Below are positions 19,319-28,245 of a DNA stretch of 64,000 nucleotides, piece by piece; position 1 is the stretch's first letter; each line of letters begins with the position of its first letter. The notes beneath the pieces are model-generated. The model made no database searches. It was not told the origin of the DNA and was given only the letters and a program-made list of their open reading frames with translations. The translations under genes and the position numbers were made by a program. This stretch comes from Phyllobacterium lublinensis (lineage in GTDB: Bacteria > Pseudomonadota > Alphaproteobacteria > Rhizobiales > Rhizobiaceae), in NCBI RefSeq assembly GCF_020164435.1, contig NZ_JAIUDQ010000002.1, positions 248,001 through 312,000 of the forward strand. The letters are read 5' to 3'.

Positions 19319-21766
19319 TCACGTGCCCCTTGGCTTTGCCCGGGCCGTGGGTGTTGCGGAAGCCGGGTCCTCCGGCCAGACATGCTTGGGATAGCGGCCG
19401 CGCATGTCGCTGCGCACATCGGCCCAGGAGCCGCGCCAGAAGCCGGGCAGGTCGCGCGTGATCTGGATCGGGCGATGGGCGGGCGACAGCAACTCGAGCA
19501 ATAGCGGGATCGTTCCATCCGCTATCGCGGGGTGCACCGCCAGGCCGAACAGTTCCTGCACGCGCACGGCAAGCACAGGCTCTTCGGCATCATAGCGGAT
19601 AGGAATGTTGGAACCGGTCGGCACTTCGAAATGCGTCGGTGCCAGCGTGTCGATCTTGCGCTGGAGATCATAGGGGACCAGCGATCGCAGCCCTTCGGTC
19701 AACACGTGAGTCGGGATCTGGCCAAGCTGCGAAGAGCCCTTGAGGAAGGGCAGCAACCACTCATCCAGCGTCGCAAGCAGGTGTTCGTCATCCATTGCCG
19801 GCCACGGGCTTCCAAGACCCTGATGCAGCCAGGCGAGACGGCGGCGCAGGATCGATGCTTCCTTCGACCAGGGCAGGATGTCGAGACCATGGGAGCGGAC
19901 GGCAGCGACGACGCCAAGGTTCGCTTCTTCGCTGCCCGGTGCCGGCAAATTCTTCTCCGAAAGGGCAATGGCCCCGATGCGGGTGGCGTCACGCGCCTGC
20001 AGCGCGTTGCGCGCCGCATCGTAGGTGACTTGCCGCCCGCTGACGATACGCCCCTCGAGCGCTTCGCGTATCTCGGCTTCCGTAACCTCGGCAGCAGCGA
20101 GAATGCGCGCGCGGCCGGCGCGCCCGGCAAGATCGGCGACCACAAGCCAGGGCGCCCTGGCCAGCGACGCGGTTGGATCGACTTCGCCGCCCCGCCCATT
20201 TGCGAGCGTGAACTGGCCATTGCCGCGCGCCTTGGCGACCCGGTCAGGATATGCGCCAATGAGCAGGCGGCCGACGCTGTCAAGCTCGGCTGTCGAAGCG
20301 GCTTGTCCGGCAAGCCGCTTTGCGAGGCCGCGGGCGCGCGTGGCACGATCGCCGCGCTCACGCTGGAAACGCAAAAGCCGCACATCGAGATCGATATCGT
20401 TGCCGCCGAGCCCGCGCTCGGTAAGGAGGACGGCAAGCTCCGCGGCGCGGTAAGCCTGCCCGCGGCCGCGTGCGATCAGAACCATGTGTGCCAGCCGGGC
20501 TGGAAGGGCAAGGGCACGCAGGTCATTGCCCATGGGGGTGATGCGCTGGTCTTGGTCCAGCGCGCCGAGATTTTCCAGCAGGGCCTTTGCTTCCTTGATG
20601 GCTGGGGCAGGTGGCCGATCGAGGAAGGCAAGGTTTGCCGGATCGGCAACGCCCCAGGCCGCGGAATCGAGCACGAGGCCAGTGAGGTCCGCCTCGAGAA
20701 TTTCCGGTGGGGCGAAAGCGTCCAGCGCCGCCGTCTGTTCGGCCCGCCACAGGCGCAGGGCAATGCCGGGTTCCGTTCGCCCGGCGCGGCCGGCACGCTG
20801 GTCGACCGCCGCACGCGCAGCGCGAACGGTCTCAAGCCGGGTCAGGCCGGTGGCGGGTTCAAACTTCGGCAACCTTGCAAGGCCGCTGTCGATGACGACG
20901 CGCACGCCATCGATGGTGATGGAGGTTTCGGCAATGGAGGTGGCAAGCACGACCTTGCGCGTGCCCGGTGGTGCGGGCCTGATCGCCGCGTCCTGATCTC
21001 GGCCTTCCAACGCGCCATAAAGCGGCACGATGAGCGTGTCGGCCGGGACGCGCCCCTGCAACGCCTCGGCGGTGCGTTCGATTTCGCGCTGGCCGGGAAG
21101 GAAGGCGAGAATGCTGCCGGTCTCATCAGCCAAGGTGTCTCTGATTGCCTTTGCCATGGCATCTTCGATCCGCTCGTCGGGATTGCGGGGCCGGTAGCGT
21201 ATATCGATGGGAAAGGAGCGGCCCTTGCTTTCAATAACGGGCGCATCGTCCAGCAGACGCGCCACGCGCGCGCCATCGAGCGTTGCGGACATGACCAGCA
21301 GCTTCAGGTCCGGCCGCAGCGCGCCCCTCACGTCGAGCGCCAGCGCCAGACCGAAATCGGCATCGAGGCTGCGTTCGTGGAACTCGTCGAAGAGCACGGC
21401 GGCAATGTCCGTAAGGTCGGGATCGTCGAGAATCATGCGGGCAAAGACGCCCTCGGTGACGACGAGGATGCGGGTCCTTGCCGAGACCTTGCTTTCAAGC
21501 CGCATGCGATAACCGACGGTTGCGCCCACCTCCTCGCCGAGGAGGCTTGCCATGCGGCTGGCGGCGGCGCGGGCTGCAAGACGGCGCGGCTCCAGCAGGA
21601 CAATGGTGCGGTCACCGCGCCACGGCGCGGTAAGGAGATGCAGCGGCACGAGCGTGGTCTTCCCGGCACCCGGCGGCGCCACCAGCACCGCCGCGCCCGC
21701 CGCGCCAAGTGCGCGATCAAGGGAGCTGAGAATCTCGCTAACGGGCAGGGTGGGCAGGGTCTTCAC
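19319..21766 (-). CDS. hrpB: ATP-dependent RNA helicase HrpB
   Basis: HrpB is a DEAH-family helicase-like ATPase of uncertain cellular role; in some bacteria it affects RNA processing. The 815-residue protein has Walker A APPGAGKTTLVPL, Walker B DEFH (VLFDEFHERSLDADFG), SAT (VMSATLD), motif V (ATSIAETSITIDGV) and motif VI (QRAGRAGRTEPG). The HrpB C-terminal domain follows, with VRSDMRGRYPKHVWPEDP. The last ten residues (ARAKPRGT) are encoded by a duplicated 16-base sequence and may be a recent tail change. It is divergent from the GH27 gene. Confidence 0.95.
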   Translation of the reverse strand: MKTLPTLPVSEILSSLDRALGAAGAAVLVAPPGAGKTTLVPLHLLTAPWRGDRTIVLLEPRRLAARAAASRMASLLGEEVGATVGYRMRLESKVSARTRILVVTEGVFARMILDDPDLTDIAAVLFDEFHERSLDADFGLALALDVRGALRPDLKLLVMSATLDGARVARLLDDAPVIESKGRSFPIDIRYRPRNPDERIEDAMAKAIRDTLADETGSILAFLPGQREIERTAEALQGRVPADTLIVPLYGALEGRDQDAAIRPAPPGTRKVVLATSIAETSITIDGVRVVIDSGLARLPKFEPATGLTRLETVRAARAAVDQRAGRAGRTEPGIALRLWRAEQTAALDAFAPPEILEADLTGLVLDSAAWGVADPANLAFLDRPPAPAIKEAKALLENLGALDQDQRITPMGNDLRALALPARLAHMVLIARGRGQAYRAAELAVLLTERGLGGNDIDLDVRLLRFQRERGDRATRARGLAKRLAGQAASTAELDSVGRLLIGAYPDRVAKARGNGQFTLANGRGGEVDPTASLARAPWLVVADLAGRAGRARILAAAEVTEAEIREALEGRIVSGRQVTYDAARNALQARDATRIGAIALSEKNLPAPGSEEANLGVVAAVRSHGLDILPWSKEASILRRRLAWLHQGLGSPWPAMDDEHLLATLDEWLLPFLKGSSQLGQIPTHVLTEGLRSLVPYDLQRKIDTLAPTHFEVPTGSNIPIRYDAEEPVLAVRVQELFGLAVHPAIADGTIPLLLELLSPAHRPIQITRDLPGFWRGSWADVRSDMRGRYPKHVWPEDPASATPTARAKPRGT
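19325..19340. repeat. 16-base direct repeat, right copy
   Basis: This second copy of GCCCCTTGGCTTTGCC lies within the last codons of hrpB, six bases from its stop codon. It pairs with the copy at 19211-19226. Confidence 0.6.
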
Positions 21767-21890
21767 ATGGCGATCCGGTGCTTGCTGAAGCGTGCTTTTG
21801 ACAAGGATTTGACGCGAAAGTCCATAGCGCTGAGACAGTCTGGTGTCCCAGAGACGATCCAGAGTGGATTGCGATCAAACTTTAGACCAA

Positions 21891-21944
21891 TTGACAGGTA
21901 GCGACGTTTGTAAAAGTCATACTTTTCGTAAAAGTCATATTTTT
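21891..21944 (+). promoter_or_regulatory. Promoter region with tandem palindromic operator
   Basis: A TTGACA hexamer at 21891-21896 is a plausible -35 box for the GH27 gene. Directly after it are two copies of one unit 18 bases apart: AAAAGTCATACTTTT (21912-21926), a perfect palindrome around CAT, and AAAAGTCATATTTTT (21930-21944), a near-perfect one. Placed over the expected -10 and start site, they look like paired operator half-turns for a dimeric repressor. The regulator is not encoded next door. Confidence 0.6.
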
Positions 21945-21961
21945 CAAGGGAGGTTACTTTA

Positions 21962-24061
21962 ATGAATTTCAGACTTTTGTCTCTTGCGGGCATGGCTTTT
22001 CTGGCCGCCTGCAATGGCTCGGAGAGTTCCAGGGATGGCCAACTGGAGAGTACTTTTGCTGCGGAGCAAGCGGAGGCCAGAAAAGCTGCCGAGGACGAGA
22101 TCGCGGCATTCAAGAAAGGAGGCATCAATCAAGCCACAACCGAAATAGACCTCATCAAGCAAGACATGAAAACAGCCAAGGCTGAACTGGACCGGCTCAA
22201 GGCTGCGGGCAACGCAAAAGCGAAAGAACTTGAGCAGGCTGAAGAGAGGTACAAAGAAGTAGCAAGGAAATACGCTGGGATACTGCAGGAGCTGGGGCGG
22301 ACTCCGGAAGCGGTTGAGGTTCTCAAGAACGCAGGCCTGACCCAGGAAGCATCGAATTTGATGTCACAGATCGTAATCAAACCTCAGGTTCCCTATGAGC
22401 CGTTCCCCACGCTTTACAAGGTTACTTTTGACGATGGTGCGAAGGGCCTGCCAGCGCCCAAAAGCGCGCCCATGGGATGGAACGCCTGGAACACGTTTAG
22501 GTGCGATGTCACCGAGGCAACGATCCTTGAGATAGCCGACACACTCATAGAAAGCGGGATGGCAAAAGCTGGATATACCTCGGTTAACCTAGACGATTGC
22601 TGGTCTGAAGGGCGTGCAGAAGGTGGCGGCTTGGGCAGGGATGGAGACAACAAGTTGCGCGCGAACTCAAGATTCCCGAGCGGAATAAAAGCGTTGGCTG
22701 AAAAAATCCATGCAAAGGGGTTGAAGCTTGGCATTTACAGCGGAGGAAACAACGGAACTTGTCAGGGGTATCCGGGAAGCCTTGGCTTTGAAGCGATAGA
22801 TGCCCGGACGTTTGCCGAGTGGAAGGTTGACTACGTAAAGTACGATGATTGCGGCGGGCCCGACAACCGGTTAACCTTTGTGCGTATGCGCGACGCTCTC
22901 GCAAAGTCAGGCAGAGAGATATTCTACAGTGGCAATTTCAACAATTTCGCCAATGGTTTCAACAGCAACGCCCGGACTTTTGATCTTCCTCCCGCGATCA
23001 ATATGGATGTCACCACGGTTGCCCACACTGCGCGAGTTGGCGATGACATCCAACCCAATTTCGATTCCATCAAAGCCTTGATCAGGGCGGCAGGAGAACG
23101 GGAAGCCTATTCCACTCCCGGTTTCTGGAATGATCCCGATATGCTTCAGGTAGGAAGATTGCCGACGTTGGAAGAAAACAAGACTCATTTTGCGATGTGG
23201 GCCATGTTGGCGGGCCCGTTGCTAGCCGGAAACGATATCCGCACCCAAAGCGACGATACTTTGAAGATACTAAGCAATGCCGACATTATTGCAGTCAACC
23301 AGGACCGACTGAACATTCAGGCCAGCGTGGTGCGGGAAGATGTGATTGACCGCCAAGTGTGGAGCAAGCCGCTTGAGGAAACGGGCGCGCGAGCTGTTGC
23401 ATTGTTGAATATGACCGACACAGCGGGAACGATCAGCGTTCAGTGGACGGATGTTGCGCTTGCAGACGCACCGGCCAAAGTGCGCAACCTTTCGACCGGC
23501 ACGGATGTCGGCGATGCCGAAATGGGATACAGCACGGTAGTCCCGGCCCACGGTGTTGTTGTCTTGAAGGTTACCGGCAAGGAAATCGGCTTGCCATCCG
23601 GTAGAAGCATTCTGAGCGACCAGCAGCCGATCTATCAGGTTAACGGTTGGGGGCCAGTCGAGAAGGACCAATCGAACGGCGAAGCAATGAGGAATGATGG
23701 TACGCCGCTCCAAATTGGCGATGAAGGATTTGAGAAAGGTCTTGGCGTTGCCGCCCGTTCGCAAGTCATTTACAGAACGGACGGCAGGTGCAGCGACCTT
23801 TCTGTCCATGGCGGTGTCGACCGCTTCTACGCGACCAAATCCGTGCCGGAAAAGAGAGACCATGGCAATGTTTCGTTTGAAATATGGGGTGACGGGAACC
23901 TTCTCGCAGCGAGTGGCGTAATGACACCCGCTGACGGCGCCAAGCGCCTCACGGCTGATCTAACGCATGCTTCAATAGTAAGACTTATTGTAAAGCCGGG
24001 CGGCGATTACGTGAACTACGACTACGCCGATTGGGCCAATCCTGAAATTACCTGCCACTAA
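21962..24061 (+). CDS. GH27 alpha-galactosidase lipoprotein with NPCBM-like module
   Basis: This probably hydrolyses alpha-galactosides at the cell surface or in the periplasm. The 699 residues show a lipoprotein signal (LAAC, Cys17) and a charged coiled coil (about 25-125). A GH27 barrel begins at MGWNAWNTF (171). The expected nucleophile is Asp295 in YVKYDDC, and the expected acid/base is Asp362 in ARVGDDI, with a conserved WNDPDML near 389. A beta-sandwich domain and a C-terminal NPCBM-like carbohydrate-binding module (about 570-699, ending NYDYADWANPEI) follow. G+C is low: 26 of 60 in bases 22681-22740. Both features suggest acquisition. The gene stands alone, with its own operator and terminator. 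Confidence 0.9.
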   Translation: MNFRLLSLAGMAFLAACNGSESSRDGQLESTFAAEQAEARKAAEDEIAAFKKGGINQATTEIDLIKQDMKTAKAELDRLKAAGNAKAKELEQAEERYKEVARKYAGILQELGRTPEAVEVLKNAGLTQEASNLMSQIVIKPQVPYEPFPTLYKVTFDDGAKGLPAPKSAPMGWNAWNTFRCDVTEATILEIADTLIESGMAKAGYTSVNLDDCWSEGRAEGGGLGRDGDNKLRANSRFPSGIKALAEKIHAKGLKLGIYSGGNNGTCQGYPGSLGFEAIDARTFAEWKVDYVKYDDCGGPDNRLTFVRMRDALAKSGREIFYSGNFNNFANGFNSNARTFDLPPAINMDVTTVAHTARVGDDIQPNFDSIKALIRAAGEREAYSTPGFWNDPDMLQVGRLPTLEENKTHFAMWAMLAGPLLAGNDIRTQSDDTLKILSNADIIAVNQDRLNIQASVVREDVIDRQVWSKPLEETGARAVALLNMTDTAGTISVQWTDVALADAPAKVRNLSTGTDVGDAEMGYSTVVPAHGVVVLKVTGKEIGLPSGRSILSDQQPIYQVNGWGPVEKDQSNGEAMRNDGTPLQIGDEGFEKGLGVAARSQVIYRTDGRCSDLSVHGGVDRFYATKSVPEKRDHGNVSFEIWGDGNLLAASGVMTPADGAKRLTADLTHASIVRLIVKPGGDYVNYDYADWANPEITCH

Positions 24062-24068
24062 GTACGAG

Positions 24069-24102
24069 TGGCGGCGTTTCATTTCGAAAGGCCGCCATTT
24101 TT
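24069..24102 (+). terminator. Rho-independent terminator after GH27 gene
   Basis: Arms TGGCGGC (24069-24075) and GCCGCCA (24091-24097) pair over seven bases, and TTTTTG follows. It lies eight bases after the alpha-galactosidase stop codon and should end that single-gene transcript. Confidence 0.85.
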
Positions 24103-24245
24103 GTTGACGATTCCATATGCGATTCTGATAGTACAGGTGCAAATCACCAGGTGTTGACGTTCAGGCGATTGTCTTGAGGTTTTTTCTGCGATCGGGTGCT
24201 CATGAGCGCAGAAGTTTGCCGCACGATGGTTTCCGAAGTCAGCTT

Positions 24246-24266
24246 TTTAGGTTGGCCCGGCCTAAA
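24246..24266. promoter_or_regulatory. Inverted repeat upstream of formaldehyde genes
   Basis: TTTAGG (24246-24251) and CCTAAA (24261-24266) form a perfect inverted repeat around nine GC-rich bases, 37 bases before the class III ADH start. It may be an operator for a formaldehyde-responsive regulator. No FrmR-like gene lies in the window, so the binding protein is unknown. Confidence 0.4.
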
Positions 24267-24302
24267 TCGTAAGACACCTTCCAAAGCATCAGGGAGACAA
24301 TC

Positions 24303-25415
24303 ATGAAATCACGTGCCGCCGTTGCCTGGGAAGCCAAGAAGCCGCTGACCATCGAGACCATCGAGATCGGCGGTCCCAAGCCCGGCGAGGTGCTGGTGGA
24401 GGTCATGGCCACCGGGGTCTGCCATACCGACGCCTATACGCTCTCCGGCCTTGATTCAGAAGGCAAGTTTCCCGCCATCCTTGGCCATGAGGGCGCCGGC
24501 ATCGTGCGTGAACTCGGTGCCGGTGTCACCTCGCTAAAGGTCGGCGATCACGTCATCCCGCTCTACACGCCGGAATGCCGCCAGTGCAAAACCTGCCTGT
24601 CGCAGCGCTCGAACCTGTGCACGTCGATCCGCGCCACGCAAGGGCAGGGCGTCATGCCCGACGGGACCAGCCGCTTCTCCTGCGACGGCGGCGAGGTGTT
24701 CCATTACATGGGTTGCTCGACCTTCTCGAATTTCACTGTCCTGCCGGAGATCGCCCTGGCGAAAGTGCGGGAAGACGCGCCTTTCGACAAGATCTGCTAT
24801 ATCGGCTGCGGCGTCACCACGGGCATCGGCGCGGTCATCTATACGGGCAAGGTCTGGCCGGGTGCCAATGTGGTGGTGTTCGGCCTTGGCGGGATTGGCC
24901 TCAATGTGATCCAGGGTGCGCGCATGGTCGGTGCCGACAAGATCATCGGCGTCGATCTCAATCCCGGCAAGGTGGCGATGGCGGAGAAATTCGGCATGAC
25001 CCACTTCGTCAACCCCAACGATGTAGGGAACGACAAGGTGGTCCAGGCGATCCAGGACCTAACCGATGGCGGCGCCGATTTTTCCTTCGATGCCACCGGC
25101 AACACCAATGTCATGCGCCAGGCGCTCGAATGCTGCCATCGCGGCTGGGGCACCAGCATCGTCATCGGCGTCGCCGAGGCCGGCAAGGAAATCTCGACGC
25201 GTCCGTTCCAGCTCGTCACCGGGCGCAACTGGCGCGGCACCGCCTTTGGCGGCGCGCGTGGCCGCACGGATGTGCCGAAAATTGTCGACTGGTACATGGA
25301 AGGCAAGATAGACATCGATTCGCTCATCACCCACACGATGCCCCTCGAAGAGATCAATACGGCTTTCGACCTGATGCATGAGGGCAAGTCTATCCGCAGC
25401 GTCGTGAGATTTTGA
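24303..25415 (+). CDS. frmA: S-(hydroxymethyl)glutathione dehydrogenase (class III ADH)
   Basis: This zinc- and NAD-dependent enzyme oxidises S-hydroxymethylglutathione, formed from formaldehyde and glutathione, to S-formylglutathione in the cytoplasm. The 370-residue protein has the catalytic zinc region [12 protein letters not shown] and GHEGAG. The structural zinc lobe is [17 protein letters not shown], and the Rossmann motif is [25 protein letters not shown] is typical of class III. It starts after AGGGAGA and heads a four-gene run ending with the hydrolase for its product. Related class III enzymes also reduce S-nitrosoglutathione. Confidence 0.96.
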   Translation: MKSRAAVAWEAKKPLTIETIEIGGPKPGEVLVEVMATGVCHTDAYTLSGLDSEGKFPAILGHEGAGIVRELGAGVTSLKVGDHVIPLYTPECRQCKTCLSQRSNLCTSIRATQGQGVMPDGTSRFSCDGGEVFHYMGCSTFSNFTVLPEIALAKVREDAPFDKICYIGCGVTTGIGAVIYTGKVWPGANVVVFGLGGIGLNVIQGARMVGADKIIGVDLNPGKVAMAEKFGMTHFVNPNDVGNDKVVQAIQDLTDGGADFSFDATGNTNVMRQALECCHRGWGTSIVIGVAEAGKEISTRPFQLVTGRNWRGTAFGGARGRTDVPKIVDWYMEGKIDIDSLITHTMPLEEINTAFDLMHEGKSIRSVVRF

Positions 25416-25888
25416 TGAGTTCCGGCACCTACAAGGTCATACTGAGCGGCCTCGACGAACTCTCGCCGCGCGATCTCTACACCATGCTCAAATTGCGGGT
25501 CGATGTCTTTGTGGTCGAGCAGAAATGCCCTTATCCCGAGCTTGACGGCAAGGATGGCGAGGCGCTGCACCTGCGCCTGCTTGCCGGCAAGGAGCTGGTT
25601 GCCAGTGCGCGCATCAGGAAACCGGCGAAGACGGATCCCGCCGCGCGTATCGGCCGCGTCGTCGTTGCGCCGGAACACAGGGGCAAGAAGCTCGGCGACC
25701 GGCTGATGGTGGAGTCGATCGCCCAATGCGAACGGCTCTATCCGCAAAGCCCGATCAAGCTGTCGGCGCAAAGCCATCTGCAGCGCTTCTATGGGTCGTT
25801 CGGGTTCGTACCCGCTTCAGAGGAATATCTCGAGGACGGTATCCCGCATGTCGACATGCAGCGGCCGGCTGCGATTGCGTCGGAATAA
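25415..25888 (+). CDS. GNAT-family acetyltransferase (ElaA-like)
   Basis: The 157-residue protein fits the ElaA type of GNAT N-acetyltransferase. It has an N-terminal LRVDVFVVEQKCPYPELDG segment and the acetyl-CoA pyrophosphate loop RVVVAPEHRGKKLGDRLM. The substrate is unknown. ATG 25415 shares its A with the frmA stop codon (TGATG), so translation is coupled to the formaldehyde dehydrogenase. This suggests a link to formaldehyde or glutathione stress, which is inference from position only. Confidence 0.88.
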   Translation: MSSGTYKVILSGLDELSPRDLYTMLKLRVDVFVVEQKCPYPELDGKDGEALHLRLLAGKELVASARIRKPAKTDPAARIGRVVVAPEHRGKKLGDRLMVESIAQCERLYPQSPIKLSAQSHLQRFYGSFGFVPASEEYLEDGIPHVDMQRPAAIASE

Positions 25889-25894
25889 GCGCCC

Positions 25895-26545
25895 ATGTGG
25901 AAGCGGCACAATCCGTTCTATCTTGCTGCCGCTGCCGGACTGGTCGCCCTCGCTCTCGCGCTGATTTTCGTGCCGGGCATTGCCTATGTCAGCGCGGCCA
26001 ACGTGTTCTTCGCGATCTATCTTGTGCTTTCCATTGCCAAGATCCGAAGATTGACGCCGGACTATCTGCGCCGCAATGCGGCCAAATCCGATGAGCCGGT
26101 ATGGATCATCTTCGTGGTGACTTTCGGCACGGTTGTCGTCGCCGTCAGTTCGCTATTCGTGCTGATCAATTCCGGGGAGGATCCGCATCCGCTTGACCTT
26201 ACCCTGGCGCTGGCCGCGGTGCCCCTCGGCTGGCTGACCGTGCACATGATGGCGGCCATCCACTATGCCCACGTCTATTGGCAGCCGGACGAGACGGCAG
26301 AGGGCGCAAGGCAGGCGCCGCGCAAACATGTTGGCGGGCTGGAATTCCCGGGCGACAATGAACCCGGAGGCTACGATTTTCTCTATTTTTCCTATGTCAT
26401 CGGCATGACTGCCCAGACGTCGGATACCGCCATCACCAGTACCGAAATGCGCAAGGTCAATCTCGTCCACGCCATCGTTTCATTCGTCTTCAACACGGTG
26501 CTCGTTGCCGCAGCGGTCAACGTCATCGTCTCGCTCGGCCAGTAG
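25895..26545 (+). CDS. DUF1345 family membrane protein
   Basis: This 216-residue integral membrane protein has about five hydrophobic segments. It also has the conserved DUF1345 block near residues 140-190 (EFPGDNEPGGYDFLYFSYVIGMTAQTSDTAIT), whose acidic and aromatic residues lie between membrane segments. The family's function is unknown. It starts six bases after the acetyltransferase stop and is followed 26 bases later by fghA, so it is inside the formaldehyde operon. A role in transport or sensing is possible but not shown. Confidence 0.88.
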   Translation: MWKRHNPFYLAAAAGLVALALALIFVPGIAYVSAANVFFAIYLVLSIAKIRRLTPDYLRRNAAKSDEPVWIIFVVTFGTVVVAVSSLFVLINSGEDPHPLDLTLALAAVPLGWLTVHMMAAIHYAHVYWQPDETAEGARQAPRKHVGGLEFPGDNEPGGYDFLYFSYVIGMTAQTSDTAITSTEMRKVNLVHAIVSFVFNTVLVAAAVNVIVSLGQ

Positions 26546-26571
26546 GGTTCAGGAACAAATCAGGGGATTTC

Positions 26572-27405
26572 ATGGAAACGCTATCCATCGCCAAGAGTTT
26601 CGAGGGAATGCAAGGCATCTATCGTCATCGCAGCGATGCCTGCCAGTGTGACATGACGTTTGCCGTGTTCCTGCCACCGCAGGCGAAGGACGGGCCGGTG
26701 CCCCTGCTCTGGTACCTTTCTGGCTTGACCTGCACCCACCAGAACGTCATGGACAAGGGTGAATATCGCCGGGCAGCGGCCGAACTTGGCGTTGCGATCA
26801 TCTGCCCGGACACCAGCCCGCGCGGCGACCATGTGCCGGACGAGAAGGACAATTGGCAGTTCGGAAGCGGCGCCGGCTTTTATCTGGATGCAACGGAACA
26901 ACCCTGGTCGGCAAATTACAACATGGCGACCTATGTCGCCGCGGAACTTCCGGAGTTCGTTGCCGCCAATTTTCCGGTCGATATGCAGCGCCAGAGCATT
27001 TTTGGCCATTCCATGGGCGGGCACGGTGCGATCACGCTGGCGCTGAAGCATCCTGGCCGGTTCAAATCAGTGTCCGCTTTTGCCCCGATCGCCCGGCCCA
27101 TTGTCGCGGGCTGGTCGCGGCCGGCCTTCCAGAAATATCTCGGCGACAACGAGAAGGCCTGGCGCGCCTATGACAGTGTGGCGCTGATCGAGGACGGCCA
27201 CCGCGTGGCGGAACTGCTGGTTGACCAGGGCAAGGCTGACGGCTTTCTGGACGATGGCTTGCGGCCGTGGCTGCTCGAGGAGGCCTGTGCCAAGGCCGGC
27301 ATTCCGCTGCAGCTCAACATGCGCGATGGCTACGATCATTCCTATTTCTTTATTTCCACCTTCATGACGGATCACATCGCCTGGCATGCTCAGCGGCTGG
27401 GGTGA
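26572..27405 (+). CDS. fghA: S-formylglutathione hydrolase
   Basis: FghA splits S-formylglutathione into formate and glutathione, completing glutathione-dependent formaldehyde oxidation begun by frmA. The 277-residue esterase-D-type alpha/beta hydrolase has the nucleophile elbow GHSMGGHGA. The early YLSGLTCTHQNVMDKGE segment and the C-terminal DGYDHSYFFISTF with the catalytic histidine are diagnostic of the family. AGGGG precedes the start. It ends the four-gene formaldehyde run; no clear terminator hairpin follows. Confidence 0.96.
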   Translation: METLSIAKSFEGMQGIYRHRSDACQCDMTFAVFLPPQAKDGPVPLLWYLSGLTCTHQNVMDKGEYRRAAAELGVAIICPDTSPRGDHVPDEKDNWQFGSGAGFYLDATEQPWSANYNMATYVAAELPEFVAANFPVDMQRQSIFGHSMGGHGAITLALKHPGRFKSVSAFAPIARPIVAGWSRPAFQKYLGDNEKAWRAYDSVALIEDGHRVAELLVDQGKADGFLDDGLRPWLLEEACAKAGIPLQLNMRDGYDHSYFFISTFMTDHIAWHAQRLG

Positions 27406-27492
27406 GCCGCCCTGCAGCAGTGACAGGCGAGTGCCTGCCCGCAAAGCATCCTTGCCATCCGGGGTGCTGAAATTTTGACCGTAGACTAGCGC

Positions 27493-28245
27493 CTAGCGCC
27501 CCGACACCCTCGGGTCGCCAGCAAAGGTTGACCGGCTGAATCCAAGCCGCTGCTCGGGGTAATCGCAGATTGCATTGACGCCGTAGCCGGAAAAATGCAG
27601 GCGCCAGGTCGTCATGCGTACTGGACGCGGCATGGCAAAGACACCGCAGGCAAGCAATGCGAAATTGGCACCGCCACCCGGATCACGGACTGAGCGGTAG
27701 CGGATCAGCTCGATGCCAGCCTCTTGCGCCGCGTCGGCAAGGTCGAGGCAGGCGGAATAGTCGGTAGGGTGCATCCAGCGCTCCGCCTGATCGGCGAAGG
27801 GGGCGGCGGTCAGGTCTATTGAATGCGTCGTGGCAAAGCGGGCTTCGAAAGCGGTGAATTCGAGGGCGTTGCGCGGCCATGGGGTGCCGGGGCTCTCGAT
27901 GAAGAAAAGCAGCCTGTAAAAGGCAGTTTCGGCGACGGCCGTCTCCACCATCTCGCTGGCATAGAAGACGCCGGGCGAATAGCCCTCACGCCGGAACCGT
28001 GAATTGCCGGGATAGCGGCCATAGCGGAACGGCGTGGCCAGCAGGTAGTCCAGATGGGCGCAGGCAGGCGGCAGCGGCGGCTTGGTGGCCTCTAGTTCAT
28101 CTTCCAGCAGGGCTTGCTCGTCCAGCGTATCGACAAGCTTCATGGTAGAGACGCGGTGCTGCGCCTCGACGAGGCGCCAGCACGCGCCGTGGCTATTTTT
28201 GGCTTCAGATCGGAGCGCGTCGCGCGTCCAGATAGGCGAGGACAT
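27493..28245 (-). CDS. RES-domain toxin
   Basis: RES-domain toxins such as MbcT and ParT act as NAD phosphorylases or ADP-ribosyl transferases. The 250-residue protein shows WRLVEAQHRVSTMKLVD, the central YGRYPGNSRFR, and an ETAVAETAFYRLLFF segment holding conserved Arg and Glu residues of the family. ATG 28245 (MSSPIWTRDAL) is chosen because it is the only start just before the conserved region. It makes the gene overlap the antitoxin by 41 bases. The closing bases near 27480 are not part of another gene. Confidence 0.88.
   Translation of the reverse strand: MSSPIWTRDALRSEAKNSHGACWRLVEAQHRVSTMKLVDTLDEQALLEDELEATKPPLPPACAHLDYLLATPFRYGRYPGNSRFRREGYSPGVFYASEMVETAVAETAFYRLLFFIESPGTPWPRNALEFTAFEARFATTHSIDLTAAPFADQAERWMHPTDYSACLDLADAAQEAGIELIRYRSVRDPGGGANFALLACGVFAMPRPVRMTTWRLHFSGYGVNAICDYPEQRLGFSRSTFAGDPRVSGR

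Noticed and set aside
19532-21901. Long plus-strand open frame (789 codons) opposite hrpB
   Set aside because: hrpB on the other strand has complete helicase motifs. The opposite frame has no recognisable domain and reflects codon bias of a GC-rich gene.
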